A DNA stretch of 64,000 nt, taken from Posidonia oceanica (Eukaryota; Streptophyta; Magnoliopsida; Alismatales; Posidoniaceae). A program made the translations under genes and the position numbers. Where the stretch lies: assembly GCA_037176725.1 (NCBI GenBank), contig JAZBRS010000037.1, forward strand, positions 13,100,001-13,164,000. The letters run 5' to 3'. Under the pieces are notes generated by a model. It was not told where the DNA came from. It worked only from the letters and a program-made list of their open reading frames with translations, and did no database searches. Below, piece by piece: positions 24,644 through 35,841 of the stretch; the first letter of the stretch is position 1; each line of letters starts with the position of its first letter.

Positions 24644-24723
24644 ATGGGGTGTCAACAGATGCCCCTCCCTGAGCAAGGTCAAGCGGAGCGAGGCCGCTGC
24701 TCAGGGTTGACAAGACACCCCAT
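24644..24723 (-). promoter_or_regulatory. Nested inverted repeat around the LTR A / polypurine-tract junction
   Basis: ATGGGGTGTC at 24644-24653 (the LTR end) pairs with GACACCCCAT at 24714-24723 outside the LTR. Between them CCCTGAGCA (24667-24675) pairs with TGCTCAGGG (24698-24706), and AGCGG with CCGCT inside that. The polypurine tract therefore lies within the outer stem. The same fold, with a 12-bp outer stem, exists in element C (58196-58279). A role in plus-strand priming, 3' end formation or integration is inference. Confidence 0.6.
24658..24670 (-). promoter_or_regulatory. Polypurine tract of element A
   Basis: The minus strand reads AGGGAGGGGCATC immediately before the LTR start TGTTGACA. 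This is the expected place and composition for the plus-strand primer of an LTR retrotransposon. Confidence 0.8.
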
Positions 24724-25189
24724 CTGACCGACGGGAGTAGAGGTTTGCTATGGGCGTGAGCCACTTATTCGGCGGATGCACCGAAAATCGTAGCCAGTTG
24801 CCGCAATGCAAAATGCAGGTGCAGATGGATGATGTGCAAAGTTTGCAATGCATGCTAATGCAAATGCAATGCAAACGTTAGTACAAAAGTTAGTGCAGTT
24901 AGAATGCTGATGCAGTGCAAATGATACTGATGATGTTAAACTAGTATGCGATGCTAGCAAAGAAGGTGCAGAGACGATGCAAAAGAAATGCTAAAAGAAA
25001 GGCGCGATGTGGCGCAAAGATCTGGCAGGTAGGCCAAACTTGTGCGACAAGGCGAGGAGAAAAAGGTGCAGCTTGTCCCTGCCCAGGGAGCAAGCTAGCA
25101 AAAAGGGGTACGAGGGGAGAGAGGCCAACTCTCCTATCGCGAGGGGATGCGGGACTTTGCCTTCCTGGGGCAAGGTCACGCGAAGAGGG
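24724..25189 (-). other. 3' UTR segment between polypurine hairpin and arrays (A)
   Basis: It is conserved in order and partly in sequence with 58280-58760 in element C, including ATTCGGCGGATGCACCG, a TGCAATG-rich middle and a GCTTGTCCC...GGGAGCAAGC palindrome at about 25069-25091. That palindrome resembles the arms of the large palindrome array and could be its seed. No coding sequence is seen. Confidence 0.55.
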
Positions 25190-26007
25190 TGATAAGGTGT
25201 CGGGCTTATCGGCCGGATAGTTTACAGTCCTATCAACCGAGAGTGATAGTTTACAGTCCTATCAACTGGAAGCGATAGTTTACGGTCCTATCAACCGGAG
25301 GCAGTTGTGAGTGATAGTTACTGGATATCAGCCGTATAACATGGTTGTGCGGGATAGTTTACGGTCCTATCAACCGGAACGATAATTTACAGACCTATCA
25401 ACTGGAGCGATAGTTTACAGTCCTATCAACTGGAAGCGATAGTTTACAGTCCTATCAACTGGAAAGCCCAAACCATGAGGGATAGTTACTGGGTATCAGC
25501 CGTATAACGCAAATGCCAGAGAATGATAGTTTACGGTCCTATCAACCGGAGCGATAGTTTACAGTCCTATCAACTGGAACGATAGTTTACAGTCCTATCA
25601 ACTGGAAAGGGCATTTGCGAGGGATAGTTACTGGATATCAGCCGTATAACATGATTGCGAGTGATAGTTTACAGTCCTATCAACTGGAACGATAGTTTAC
25701 AGTCCTATCAACTGGAAAGCGCAATCATGAGGGATAGTTACTGGATATCAGCCGTATAATGCAATTGCAGGTGATAGTTTACGGTCCTATCAACCGGAAC
25801 GATAGTTTACAGTCCTATCAACTGGAACGATAGTTTACAGTCCTATCAACTGGAGCGATAGTTTACAGTCCTATCAACAGGAAGCTGCAATTGAAAGGGA
25901 CAGTTACTAGATGTCAGCCGTATAACGTAATTGCAAGTGATAGTTTTGGGTATCAGCCAAGGATGAGTTTGGATCATCAGCTAGAGAATGATAGTTTACA
26001 GTCCTAT
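25190..26007 (-). repeat. Pseudoknot-like repeat array in the 3' UTR of element A
   Basis: About 20 units of 25-40 bp. Typical unit: GATAG, then CAGT, then CTATC, then ACTG, so GATAG can pair with CTATC and CAGT with ACTG in interleaved (H-type pseudoknot) order. At 25274-25297 the second pair is CGGT/ACCG instead. A second unit type (25313-25336) has GATA/TATC interleaved with TACTGG/CCGTA. Groups of units are bracketed by longer inverted repeats: GCAAATGCC 25509-25517 with GGCATTTGC 25610-25618; ATGATTGCG 25651-25659 with CGCAATCAT 25720-25728; CAATTGCAG 25762-25770 with CTGCAATTG 25885-25893; ATGGTT 25341 with AACCAT ending 25476. Paired changes suggest a maintained fold. Function is unknown. 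Confidence 0.85.
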
Positions 26008-29000
26008 CACTTCCTTGCCCGAGGAACAAGTGAGCGGGACTCCGTCCGCACGGAGCGGAGTCACGCGAAAAGGAAATAGGCTAGTCCTCACCTAAGGAAG
26101 CAAGCAAAAAAGGAAAAAGGCTTCTCCTCGCCCGTGGAAACAAGCAAGATGGGAAGAAGAAAGAAGCTTGTCCTCTCCCGAGAAAGCATGCGAGCGGAAC
26201 TCTATCCGCACGGAGCGGAGTCACGTGAAAAGAAAAAAGGCTAGTCTTCACCCGAGGAAGCAAGCAGAAAAGGAAAAAGGCTTGTCCTTGCCTGAGAAAG
26301 CAAGCAAGAAAAGAAAGGAGGTGGGAAAGCATGGGCATCGTCCACACGGAGCGAAGCCACGCAAGGGCTGATCCTCGCACGAGGATATAAGGCTGGACTC
26401 CGACCATACGAGTTCGAGATGAGCTTGTCCTCGCCCGAGGAAGCAAGCAAGAAAAGGAAAAAGGCATGTCCTCGCCCAAGGAAACAAGCAGGAGGGGAAG
26501 GAGAAAGGGGCTTGTCCTCGCCCGAGGAAGCAAGCGAGCGGGATTCCGTCCGCACGGAGCAGAGCCACGTGAAAAGGTAAAAGACTTGTTCTCATCCGAG
26601 GAAGTAAGCAGGAAAAGAAAGGGGGTAAGCAAGTGTGGGCATCGTCCGCACGGAGCGAGGCCACACAAGGGCTGACCCTCGCACGAGGATACAGGGCAGG
26701 ACTCCGAGCATACGGGGTCCGAGAAGAGTTTGTCCTCGCCCGAGGAAGCAAGCGAGGTCTCCGTACGGAAGGAGACGGCAAAGGCTTGTCCTTGCCCGAG
26801 GAAGCAAGCTGGGGATTCCGTGCGGATGGAATCTGAAAGGGGCTTGTCCTCGCCCGAGGAAGCAAGCAGCAGTCTAATCCTCGCCCAAGGAGACAAACAG
26901 GGAAATCGTCTACACGGAGCGAAGTCAACCAGGGGGCTCGTCCCCGGCCGGGGAAACGAGCGGGCATGATCCTCGCCCGAGGAAACAGGAGGGACTTCGT
27001 CCACACGGAGCGAAGTCGCAGAAGGCTTGTCCTTGCCCGAGGAAGCAAGCGGAAAAAAGAAAAAAGGAAACGGACTTGTCCTCACCCAAGGAAGCAAGCA
27101 GGAGGGGAAGGAGAAAGAGGCTTGTCCTTGCCCGGGGAAGCAAGTGAGCGGGACTCCATCCGCACGGAGTGGAGTCACGCGAAAAGGAAAAAGCCTTGTC
27201 CTCGCCCGAGGAAGCAAGCAAAAAAGGAAAAAGGCTTGTCTTCACCCGAGGAAGCAAGCAGGAAGAGATAGGAGGAGGGCAAGCGTGGGCATCGTCCACA
27301 CGAAGCGAATCCACGCTAGGGCTGATTCTCGCACGAGGATACAGGGCAGGACTCCGAGCATATGTGGTCCGAGAAGAGCTTGTCCTCGCCCGAGGAAGTA
27401 AGCAAGAAATGAAAAAGACTTGTCCTCGCCCGAGGAAACAAGCAAGAGGGGAAGAAGAAAGAAGCTTGTCCTCGCCCAAGGAAGCAAGCGAGCGGGACTC
27501 TGTCCGCACGGAGCGGAGTCACTCGAAAAGAAAAAAGGCTTGTCCTCGCTCAAGGAAGCAAGAAAAAATGGAAAAAGGCTTGTCCTCGCCCAAGGAAGCA
27601 AGCAGGAAATGAATGGAGGAGGGCAAGCGTGGGCATCGTCTGCACGGAGTGAAGCCACGCAAGGGCTGATCCTCACACCAGGATACAGGGCAGGACTCTG
27701 AGCATACGGGGTCCGAGAAGAGCTTGTCCTCGCCCGAGGCAGCAAGCGCGGTCTCCGTGCGGATGGAGACGGCAAAGGCTTGTCCTCGCCCCAGGAAGCA
27801 TGCGGGGGATTCCGTGCGGATAGAATCCGAAGGGGGCTTATCCTCGCCTGAGGAAGCAAGCAGCAGTCTTATCCTCGCCCAAGGAGACTGGTAGGGGACT
27901 TCGTCTGCACGGGGCGAAGTCACCTGGGGGGCTCATCCCCAGCCAGGGAAACAAGCAGGCCTGATCCTCGCCCGAGGAAACAGGAGGGACTTCTTCCTCA
28001 CGGAGTGAAGTCGCAAGGGGATTGTCCTCACACGAGGAAGCAAGCAAAAAAAGGAAAAAGACTTGTCCTTGCCCGAGGAAACAAGCAGGAGGGGATGAAG
28101 AAAGAGGCTTGTCCTTGCCCGAGGAAACATGCGAGCGGGACTCCGTCCGCACGGAGTAGAGCCACGTGAAATGAAAAACGGCTTGTCCTCGCCCGAGGAA
28201 GCAAGCTGGGGATTCCGTGCGGACGGAATCCGAAAGGGGCTTGTCCTCGCCCGAGGAAGCAAGCAGCAGTCTAATCCTCGCCCAAGGAGACAGACAGGGA
28301 AATCGTCCGCACGGAGCGAAGTCAACCAGGGGGCTCGTCCCCGGCCAGGGAAACAAGCGGGCATGATCCTCGCCCCAGGAAACAGGAGGGACTTCGTCCA
28401 CACGGAGCGAAGTCGCAAAAGGCTTGTCCTCGCCCGAGGAAGCAAGCGGAAAAAAGAAAAAAGGAAACGGACTTGTCATCACCCAAGGAAGCAAGCAGGA
28501 GGGGAAGGAGAAAGAGGCTTGTCCTTGCCGGGGAAGCAAGTGAGCGGGACTCCATCCACACGGAGTGGAGTCACGCGAAAAGGAAAAAGCCTTGTCCTCG
28601 CCCGAGGAAGCAAGCAAAAAAGGAAAAAGGCTTGTCTTCACCCGAGGAAGCAAGCAGGAAGAGATAGGAGGAGGGCAAGCGTGGGCATCGTCCACACGGA
28701 GCGAATCCACGCTAGGGCTGATTCTCGCACGAGGATACAGGGCAGGACTCCGAGCATACGGGGTCCGAGAAGAGCTTGTCCTCGCCCGAGGAAGTAAGCA
28801 AGAAATGAAAAAGACTTGTCCTCGCCCGAGGAAACAAGCAAGAGGGGAAGAAGAAAGAAGCTTGTCCTCGCCCAAGGAAGCAAGCGAGCGGGACTCCGTC
28901 CGCACGGAGCGGAGTCACTCAAAAAGAAAAAAGGCTTGTCCTCACCCAAGGAAGCAAGAAAAAATGGAAAAAGGCTTGTCCTCGCCCAAGGAAGCAAGCA

Positions 29001-30745
29001 GGAAATGAATGGAGGAGGGCAAGCGTGGCCATCGTCCGCACGAAGTGAAGCCACGCAAGGGCTGATCCTCACACCAGGATACAGGGCAGGACTCCGAGCA
29101 TACGGGGTCCGAGAAGTGCTTGTCCTCGCCCGAGGCAGCAAGCGCGGTCTCCGTGCGGATGGAGATGGCAAAGGCTTGTCCTCGCCCCAGGAAGCATGCG
29201 GGGGAATTCCGCACGGATAGAATCCGAAGGGGGCTTATCCTCGCCTGAGGAAGCCAGCAGCAGTCTTATCCTCGCCCAAGGAGACAGGTAGGGGACTTCG
29301 TCTGCACGGGGCGAAGTCACCTGGGGGGCTCATCCCCGGCCAGGGAAACAAGCAGGCCTGATCCTCGCCCGAGGAAACAGGAGGGACTTCTTCCTCACGG
29401 AGTGAAGTCGCAAGGGGCTTGTCCTCACACGAGGAAGCAAGCAAAAAAAGGAAAAAGACTTGTCCTTGCCCGAGGAAACAAGCAGGAGGGGATGAAGAAA
29501 GAGGCTTGTCCTTGCCCTAGGAAACATGCGAGCGGGACTCCGTCAGCACGGAGTAGAGCCACGTGAAATGAAAAACGGCTTGTCCTTGCCCGAGGAAGCA
29601 AGCAAGAAAGGTAAAAGGCTTGTCCTCGCCCGTGGACAAGCAGAAAAAGAACGGCGGCGGGCAAGCGTGGGCATCGTCTGCACGGAGTGAAGCCACGCAA
29701 GGACTGATCCTCGCATGAGGATACAGGGTAGGACTTCGAGCATACGGGGTCCGGGAAGAGCTTGTCCTCGCCCGAGGAAGCAAGCACGATCTCTGTGGGG
29801 TCGGAGACGGCAAAGGCTTGTCCTCGCCCGAGGATGCAAGTGGGGGATTCCGCGTAGACGGAATCCAAAGGGGGCTTGTCCTCGCCCGAGGTAGCAAGCA
29901 GCAGTCTGATCCTTGCCCGAGGAGACAGACTGGGAACTTCATCTGCACGGAGCGAAGTCACCCAGGGACGAGCCCAGGGAAACGAGCGGGCCTGATCCTC
30001 GCCCGAGGAAACAGGAGGGACATTGTTCGCACGGAGCGAAGTCGCCGGGGGCTTGTCCTCGCCTGAGGAAGTAAGCAGAAAAAAGGAAACAGACTTGTCC
30101 TCGCCCAAGGAAACAAGCAGGAGGGGAAGGAGAAAGAGGCTTGTCCTCGCCTGAGGAAGCAAGCGAGCAGGACTCCGTCTGCACGGAGTAGAGTCACGCG
30201 AAAAGGAAAAAGACTTGTCCTCGCCCGAGGAAGCAAGCAAGAAAGGAAAAAGGCTTGTCCTCGCTCGAGGATGTAAGTAGGAAGATAAAGGAGGTGGGCA
30301 AGCGTAGGCATCGTCCGCACGGAGCGAAGCCACGCAAGGACTGATCCTCGCACGAGGAGACAGGGCAGGACTCCGAGCATACGGGGTCCGAGAAGAGCTT
30401 GTCGTCACCCGAGGAAGCTAGCAAGAAAAGAAAAAGACTTGTCCTCGCTCGAGGAAACAAGCAGGAGGGGAAGAAGAAAGAAGCTTGTCCTCGCCAGAGG
30501 ATGCAAGCGAGCGGGTCTCCGTCTGCACGGAGTGGAGTCACGGGAAATGAAAAAAGGCTTTTCCTCGTCCGAGGAAGCAAGCAAAAAAGGAAAAAGGCTT
30601 GTCCTTGCCCGAGGAAGCAAGCAGGCGGGACCCCGTCCGCAAGAAGGGAAGTCACGCGAAAAGAAAAAGGCTTGTCCTCACCTGAGGAAGCAAGCAGGAA
30701 AGGAAAAAAACTTGTCCTCGCTCGAGGAAGCAAGCTGGAAAAGGG
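26008..30745 (-). repeat. GC-rich nested-palindrome array, block 2 (inside element A)
   Basis: Same hairpin kinds, hairpin order, purine spacers and orientation as block 1 (1-18901). It is fused directly to the pseudoknot-like array at 26008 and ends at about 30745 just before a segment conserved in element C. It therefore sits in the hypervariable 3' UTR slot of a Tat/Ogre-type element. Element C has no such block in that place. The open frames here are repeat artefacts. Confidence 0.9.
26795..29586. repeat. 1.39-kb tandem duplication within block 2
   Basis: The copy at about 26795-28190 is repeated at about 28190-29586 with matching private variants, such as AAGAAATGAAAAAGACTTG (near 27400 and 28798) and TCACACCAGGATACAGG (near 27672 and 29070). 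This is recent growth of the array by unequal exchange or strand transfer. End points are approximate. Confidence 0.75.
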
Positions 30746-31266
30746 AGAGAGAGCGATACCAAAGAGCAGCTAGAAAGATGCCCCTGGTATCTAGGATGAT
30801 ACCGGGGGACAGTCGGAACGCCTCTAGTATCGAAGGCAAGGAAAATGCAGACAAAACTAACACGTTTGCCAAACGAGCAGTTGGGGATGCTAGCCCAGAG
30901 CGATCTGGCCAAAGGCGGTTGCAGCGATGCATGGGTCTGTAGAGGTTCTTGCGTGCATATTGACTGCCGAGAGCTTTGCTGCAATTTCTTTGTTGAGGCT
31001 GTTGGCATGGTGCTTGCAGAGGGAATTGCTCTGGATCTCTTGCGAGGCTGCTTTAGGCTGCTTGCATGGGCCAATGCTTTGAAATGCTTGATGCAGGTCC
31101 TGCAACATCCTGGCAGGAAGAGATATGCAATAGGCAAGGCATGCAACACAAACAAACGACTTGAAATGTCTTTGTATTGAGTGAATCTCTGGTTACACGC
31201 CTCTGGTAGGCCAAAAGATACAGCATGATTCAACAGGGCTATAGAAGCAAACAAGTGCACAGTCGC
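30746..31266 (-). other. 3' UTR segment between extra ORF and palindrome array (A)
   Basis: Homologous to 61086-61284 in C: both have GATGCCCCTGGT followed by the palindromic words GATACC/GGTATC (A) or GACACC/GGTGTC (C), and GAGCAGTT or GAGTAGTT later on. The homology marks the left edge of the interchangeable array slot. No gene is supported. Confidence 0.55.
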
Positions 31267-32466
31267 CTAGTCAAGTCGGGCCTTCTTTGCTTTGCGGGGG
31301 CTAGGAAACTGAGGGGCACCAAGAGGAATCTCATTGAGGGGCCAGAGTCCCTGCACCTCAGTGACATACTCAGAAGTACATCCTGAGCCCTTCACAGCTG
31401 CAATGCCTGTAGACTTGACCCCGTGTCGCATCAGATCTGCTAGCACTGCTGTGGCTGCTGTTGTGCTGAGCAGGTGAGTCTACATGAGTCTGGGCGCAGT
31501 GCTATCAATGAAAGCACCTTGCCGGTAGCCAAACTACCGCATGACCCAGATAGGGTGGTATTTCACACCCCCGATGAATCCTGGCAGCACTACAAGCCGC
31601 GTGTCGCGAGCATCGAAGAAGACAGTGAAGGGTTCTGCTACGGATGGGATGATTCGCCAAGTCACTGCATCCTCCGTCAACTCAGACAGCTTCTGATACT
31701 CTTCTGCTACGCTCTTTATGGTTCTTGCATGGCCGCTGTTGCAGTAGGTTTCAATGGCATGTCTCTAAGGGCGCAGCAAGTCCATCTCCAGGTGTTCAGC
31801 TAGCCTCTGCACAAGTACTCCGCAGCCGTGGAACTGGCGGCAACGGTGCACAACGTGGTCTAGCCCGCGGTTTGTTTCTGGAAGGACGACTGGTGCCAAG
31901 TCGATCTGCCGGGTCACCACTGCAAGTGCAATCTTAGCAATCTTGATTGCAACTGTCATCCTGCCATGCGTGAAGATCAGTTCGCCTAGAAAGCGGGTGA
32001 CGAATCCCCAAAGCCACAGCTCGTCTTCGAGTTCAGCATGCTTTTCCATAATTGCATCAAAGTATGCTAGGCGAAGTACGGGCGTGGGCCCGCTAGTGCA
32101 GATTAATCTTTGTTGGCAGCCTTTGGCAGAGAGCCCAGTCAGCTGGCTCAGGACCGCAGTGTACCCATCGCGCCTCATAAGGACTGGAGGTCCCATAATC
32201 TTGGAGAAGCCGTAGATCCAGCGCACCTCCTCCAGCATAGGAGTCAGCTCCGTCCTACCAAAGTGGAAGACATGGTGCGCTAGCTTCCAGAACCTTGCGG
32301 CAGCGCATAGGAGATGCCGGCTTACTTCCACGTCTGCTACCTTCAGAAGCTTGGAAGGGATACCCCAAGTGCGCAGCTTCTCACGGTCAGCTTCAGTGAG
32401 TTTGCCAACCCACTCTCGCAGGGCATCCGAGCAGTGCATGGGAGTGACCAGAGTTGGATAACCCAT
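31267..32466 (-). pseudogene. Extra ORF of element A, plant-mobile-domain-like (DUF7745-type), decayed
   Basis: The frame starts at the ATG at 32466 (MGYPTLVTP) and ends at the TAG at 31267-31269, 399 codons. It is collinear with the extra ORF of element C (61912-63113). The N-terminal third carries the signature recognised for plant-mobile-domain and related aminotransferase-like plant proteins: an aromatic/basic stretch HHVFHFGRTELTP and then LEEVRWIYGF. Such ORFs occur as additional genes of some Tat-lineage elements; their function is unknown, and nuclear action is only assumed from cellular relatives. Three internal TAG codons break it: after LLRP (at 31765), in MR-stop-FGY, and in RLM-stop. 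At two of these element C has CAG. Position after integrase, same strand, matches the 3' extra-ORF class. The family name is recognised by pattern, not by search. Confidence 0.7.
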
Positions 32467-33975
32467 TGCGTAAGAGCGAAAGTGCAGGTTGCTGGTGCAG
32501 AAACCTCAAGTACTTGTAATCAGAGCTGCATTTCATCAGATCAGGTATAAGCATGTAACCACTTGCTGATAGAGATGCAGATTTCAAAGCTAGCAAAGCG
32601 GTTTAGCAAGTTCAACAGTTGGCATTCAGAGTGCAGATATTAAGCATATTCAGACAAAGGTAGTTCTGCTTGCAGAGAAGTGGTTGGTCGGAGCTCTGGA
32701 CCGATGTAGCTTGAAGAAGGTCAACGCATGCTTGGTAGAAGTACTGTCTCAATATCGGGCCAAGTTTTGCAGAGCAGGAAGATGGAAGGAAGGAATGACT
32801 GATGCTGTGCATGCATGCATGGTTTATGCTTGATATGCGTAGATATGCGCATGATTTATGGTAGATGCTGTAAATGTATGCGTGATTTTGCTTATATGTT
32901 GTAGCCCTCAGCATATGGAGTGCTTAGTGCCTGCTGCAGAGGAAGAGAGGGGTCCCTGACTCGCGGGACTCTACTCAAACTCTTAACTTGCTGGTGGCGC
33001 TCAGGAAAGGGTTATTTGCAGTACGTGGGTGGTGGGTGGTGAGGACAGGCTCCAGACCAAACTCCCAAGGACCTACACCTACTCTTTTTGCTTCTCTTTA
33101 CTCCCTCATAGGCATGTAGGTTTCCCCTATCCCTAACTTTGAGGCAATGGGCACCTGGTTGAAGCTGGGGAGCTGCTTGCTAGGCCTTGCTAACTTTAAA
33201 GGCTTTGTAGGGTTTGTATTCCCCAAGCACAAACTTTTGTCTCTCTCTAGGACAGGTAAAGGGACGGGATTGCGCTGCTTGCTTGCTTTTTTTTTCTTTT
33301 CCTAGAGTTGACTTTTATCTTTCCTCCTTTTTTCTTGCTTCTTTTTTTTGCTTTCTTTTTCTCCTTTCTTTTTTCTTTTCTTTTTTTTTGCAAGCTTCTG
33401 CCATCCCTGGCTTAGAGGTAATGGGCACTAGGGCTTTGAAGTGGGTTTGAGACTTCCAGGTGCAAAGTGGTGGACCATCTCCGAAGCAGTTCGGAGGGAC
33501 AGGGTTATGCTACATGCCTCTATCTCTAGGGCCTGCTTCTGCCTTCACCTTCTATTTGCTTTTCTTTTATGCCCATGCTCAGACATATTCTTTTATGGCT
33601 CACATTCTTACTCATACCCTAGCATTTTATCTCCATCGGGAGGTGCAAGTCCTAAGGGGTTTGGTTATTTCACCTATTCTCACTTGAAAGGTGGCTCCCT
33701 CACTAGCTAAGATGCCTAAGTAGGGTCAAGTGAGGCAGGGTAGACTCCTTCCATAACAGGCAAGCACATCCGATTTCATCATCGGGCCAGATGCAATGCA
33801 TGATTTTTGCTGGGAATTTTGATTTTTGCTTGAGATATGCTGAAAGAGATGGAAATGCAAGGATATATGTAGAGATTGCGAGGATGCAAGGGACAGGGTT
33901 GGAATGCAGAAAGAGGTACAAAAGAGGATGCAAAGGATAGGATGGGAGAGAACGCTCTGCAAGGCAGGGGCCGGC
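32467..33975 (-). other. Spacer between integrase and extra ORF in element A, with acceptor-like site
   Basis: There is no credible coding sequence. The minus strand has CTTCCTCTGCAG/C with AG at 32935-32934, conserved as CTTCCTTTGCAG/C in element C (63683-63682). The flanking 220 bp (32905-33125) is also conserved with C (63651-63870). It lies about 470 bp upstream of the extra ORF start and could be the splice acceptor of its mRNA. The plus strand is T-rich at 33280-33390. The rest is unremarkable. Confidence 0.5.
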
Positions 33976-35110
33976 CTACTGATAGTACTTCTTGAGATAG
34001 CATGCATTGACCGGCTCCGACTGCCCAGCCTGGTCCATGTCCTCAAGAATTGCTGCGCCGCTCGAGAATGCCTGCTTGACCACAAAGGGGCCACGCCAGT
34101 TGGGTCGGAATTTGCCTCGACCGTCTGGCAGGTAGATGGCTCGCAAGACAAGGTCACTTGGTTGGAAGCTCCTGGGCTGTACCTTCTTCAGGTATGCTCT
34201 TGCCATCTGCTTCTGGTAGCAGCAAGCGTTGTGCATTGCTTGCAATCTGCGCTCATCAATTAGGTTAAGCTGGGCGCAGCGGTCCTCGACCCATTCTGCT
34301 TCTTCCAGCTCTGCTTCTCACAGGATTCGCAGCGAAGGGATCTCCACTTCGACAGGTAGCACTGCCTCCATGCCATACGCCAGCGAGTATGGGGTGGCTC
34401 CTGTCGAGGTCCGCACTGATGTCCTGTACGCTCAGAGTGCGTATGGGAGCTTGTCATGCCAGTCTTTGTGGGTTTCTGCCATCTTCGTCATTATTTTCAT
34501 AATGTTTTTATTGGCAAACTCCACTGCTCCATTCATCTGTAGGCGGTATGGCGAGGATCTATGATGCTTGATCTGATACTTCTGCAGGTATTCTTCGATC
34601 CTCTTTGCAATGAAGTTCGAGCCGTTGTCAGAGATGATTACATGTGAGACCCCATATCGGGTGACAATGTTATTTCTGATAAACCTCTCTGTCACCACAG
34701 CTGTGACCGCCTTGTAGGAGGCTGCTTCCACCCACTTAGTGAAATAGTCCATCGCTACCAGGACGAAGCGATGACCATTCGATGCAGCAGGGTGTATAGC
34801 GCCGATGACATCAATCCCCCAGGTGGAGAAGGGCCATGGCGAGGACATGCTATGCAATTCCTATGGGGGTGCGTGCATAAGATTACCATGGATCTGGCAG
34901 TTGTGGCATCTACGCACAAACTGGCAACAGTCTGCCTCCATGGTTGACCAAAAATAGCCTTACAACATGATTTTCTTGGCCAGCAGCACACCATTCAAGT
35001 GCGGACCACAAGTCCCTGCATGAACTTGGAGCATAAGCGTGTCGGCCTCTTGCTTGCTCAAGCAGCACAGGAGCATTTGGCTGTATGATCTTCTGTATAG
35101 CTGCCCTGCC
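33976..35110 (-). pseudogene. Integrase of element A, broken by stop codons
   Basis: The HHCC zinc-binding part is readable (HAGTC near the start, then CCQFVRRCHNC). The DDE core keeps its three acidic residues in GIDVIG, SDNGSNF and NGAVEFANK, and the C-terminal GPF/Y module is visible as WRGPFVVKQAF. The frame ends KKYYQ-stop at 33976. There is no chromodomain, as expected for the Tat lineage. In-frame stops lie at 34960, 34861, 34432 and 34318; the ones at 34432 and 34861 most simply replace Trp (TGG) and Gln (CAG). There are no frameshifts. It would have been the C-terminal part of the pol polyprotein that inserts element cDNA into nuclear DNA. Confidence 0.85.
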
Positions 35111-35299
35111 CCTAACACATACTTTGACGTCAGACGCGCCAATGTTCTTCTATCTACTGCTGAGGTGCCAGGCGGGTGGCTGCCAGACTCCAAGAAGGCT
35201 TTGATATCGTAATACCAAGGCTGCTCTTCCATCGGGCCTGCCTCCTCTATGCTCATGCAATGCACAGGCTGCACCATGCATGTGACTGATACATCCACT

Positions 35300-35838
35300 A
35301 CTCGGTCTTCAGGTATACTGAGCCAGGATGCCAAGGTTGCTAGCGCATCTGTGTATACATTCCTTGCCCTGTTCATGTACGAGAAGCAGATGCTTGCAAA
35401 TTGTTCTATTAGCTTTAGCAGGTGTTCGTGATATGGCACAAGCTTTGGATCCTTTGTTCTCTAGTCGCCATTCACTTGGGAAATCACCAACATGGCATCG
35501 TCGTGCACATGCAGCTTCTGCGCCTCATGCTCGAGCGTGACCTTCAATCCTAGAATGCATGCTTCATATTCTGCTTCATTATTAGTGCATTTGAAGGTCA
35601 ACTTCCTTGCAAAGGGGATCATCTGCCCCTGTGGCGTGGTCAGCACCGCGCCTATGCCTCGACCCTTCTTGTTGAGAGTGCCAACAAAGTACAACTGCCA
35701 ATGCTCTAAGTCTTCAGGGTCCTCCTCAGAGTCTTCCATCGCAAAGAGGATGTCTTCATCCGGGAACTGCATCTGGAGAGGCTGGTATTCAGGCAAAGGA
35801 AAGTCTGCAAGGTGATCTGCCATGGCTTGGCCCTTCAT
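35300..35838 (-). pseudogene. Second (archaeal-type) RNase H of element A
   Basis: After the first RNase H-like domain and a tether there is a second RNase H: WQLYFVGTLNKKGRGIG, then NNEAEYEACILG, then VHDDAMLVISQ, then NVYTDALATLAS. Two RNase H domains in tandem are the hallmark of Tat-lineage elements. The first catalytic Asp, expected in YFDGS, is Val here (codon GTT at 35683-35685). The Glu of NNEAEYEA and the last Asp are kept. Stops at 35461 (probably a former TGG) and 35842 flank or interrupt it. It would have degraded RNA in RNA-DNA hybrids during reverse transcription. Confidence 0.8.
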
Positions 35839-35841
35839 GGC

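Larger units (their letters stand above)
18902..24657 (-). mobile_element. 3' LTR of element A (Tat/Ogre-type Ty3/gypsy), 5756 bp
   Basis: Read on the minus strand, it starts TGTTGACACCCC and ends CTACTACA. It is the reverse-complement counterpart of the plus-strand LTR at 39141-45119, diverged but collinear. A polypurine tract lies just inside, at 24658-24670, which fixes it as the 3' LTR of a minus-strand element. Minus-strand order: about 1.9 kb U3 with A-rich and pyrimidine-rich stretches; TATA-like TTAAAAA at 22724-22730; exon-like GC-rich block to 21936 with donor-like ACAG/GTA; AT-rich intron-like stretch 21935-20504; second exon-like block 20503-20288; 30-bp repeats; conserved U5 end. 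Almost 6 kb is extreme for plant LTRs and typical of Ogre-like elements. No protein-coding gene is supported within it. Confidence 0.9.

Noticed and set aside
26008..30745. Similar long frames in the array inside element A
   Set aside because: Same repeat artefact as in block 1.
30845..31803. Plus-strand open frames opposite the extra ORF of element A
   Set aside because: No recognisable similarity or domain; they are antisense shadows of the decayed minus-strand ORF and its flank.
33280..33400. T-rich tract as a transcription terminator
   Set aside because: Plant Pol II termination is not defined by such a tract, and on the element strand it is an A-rich run with no conserved counterpart.
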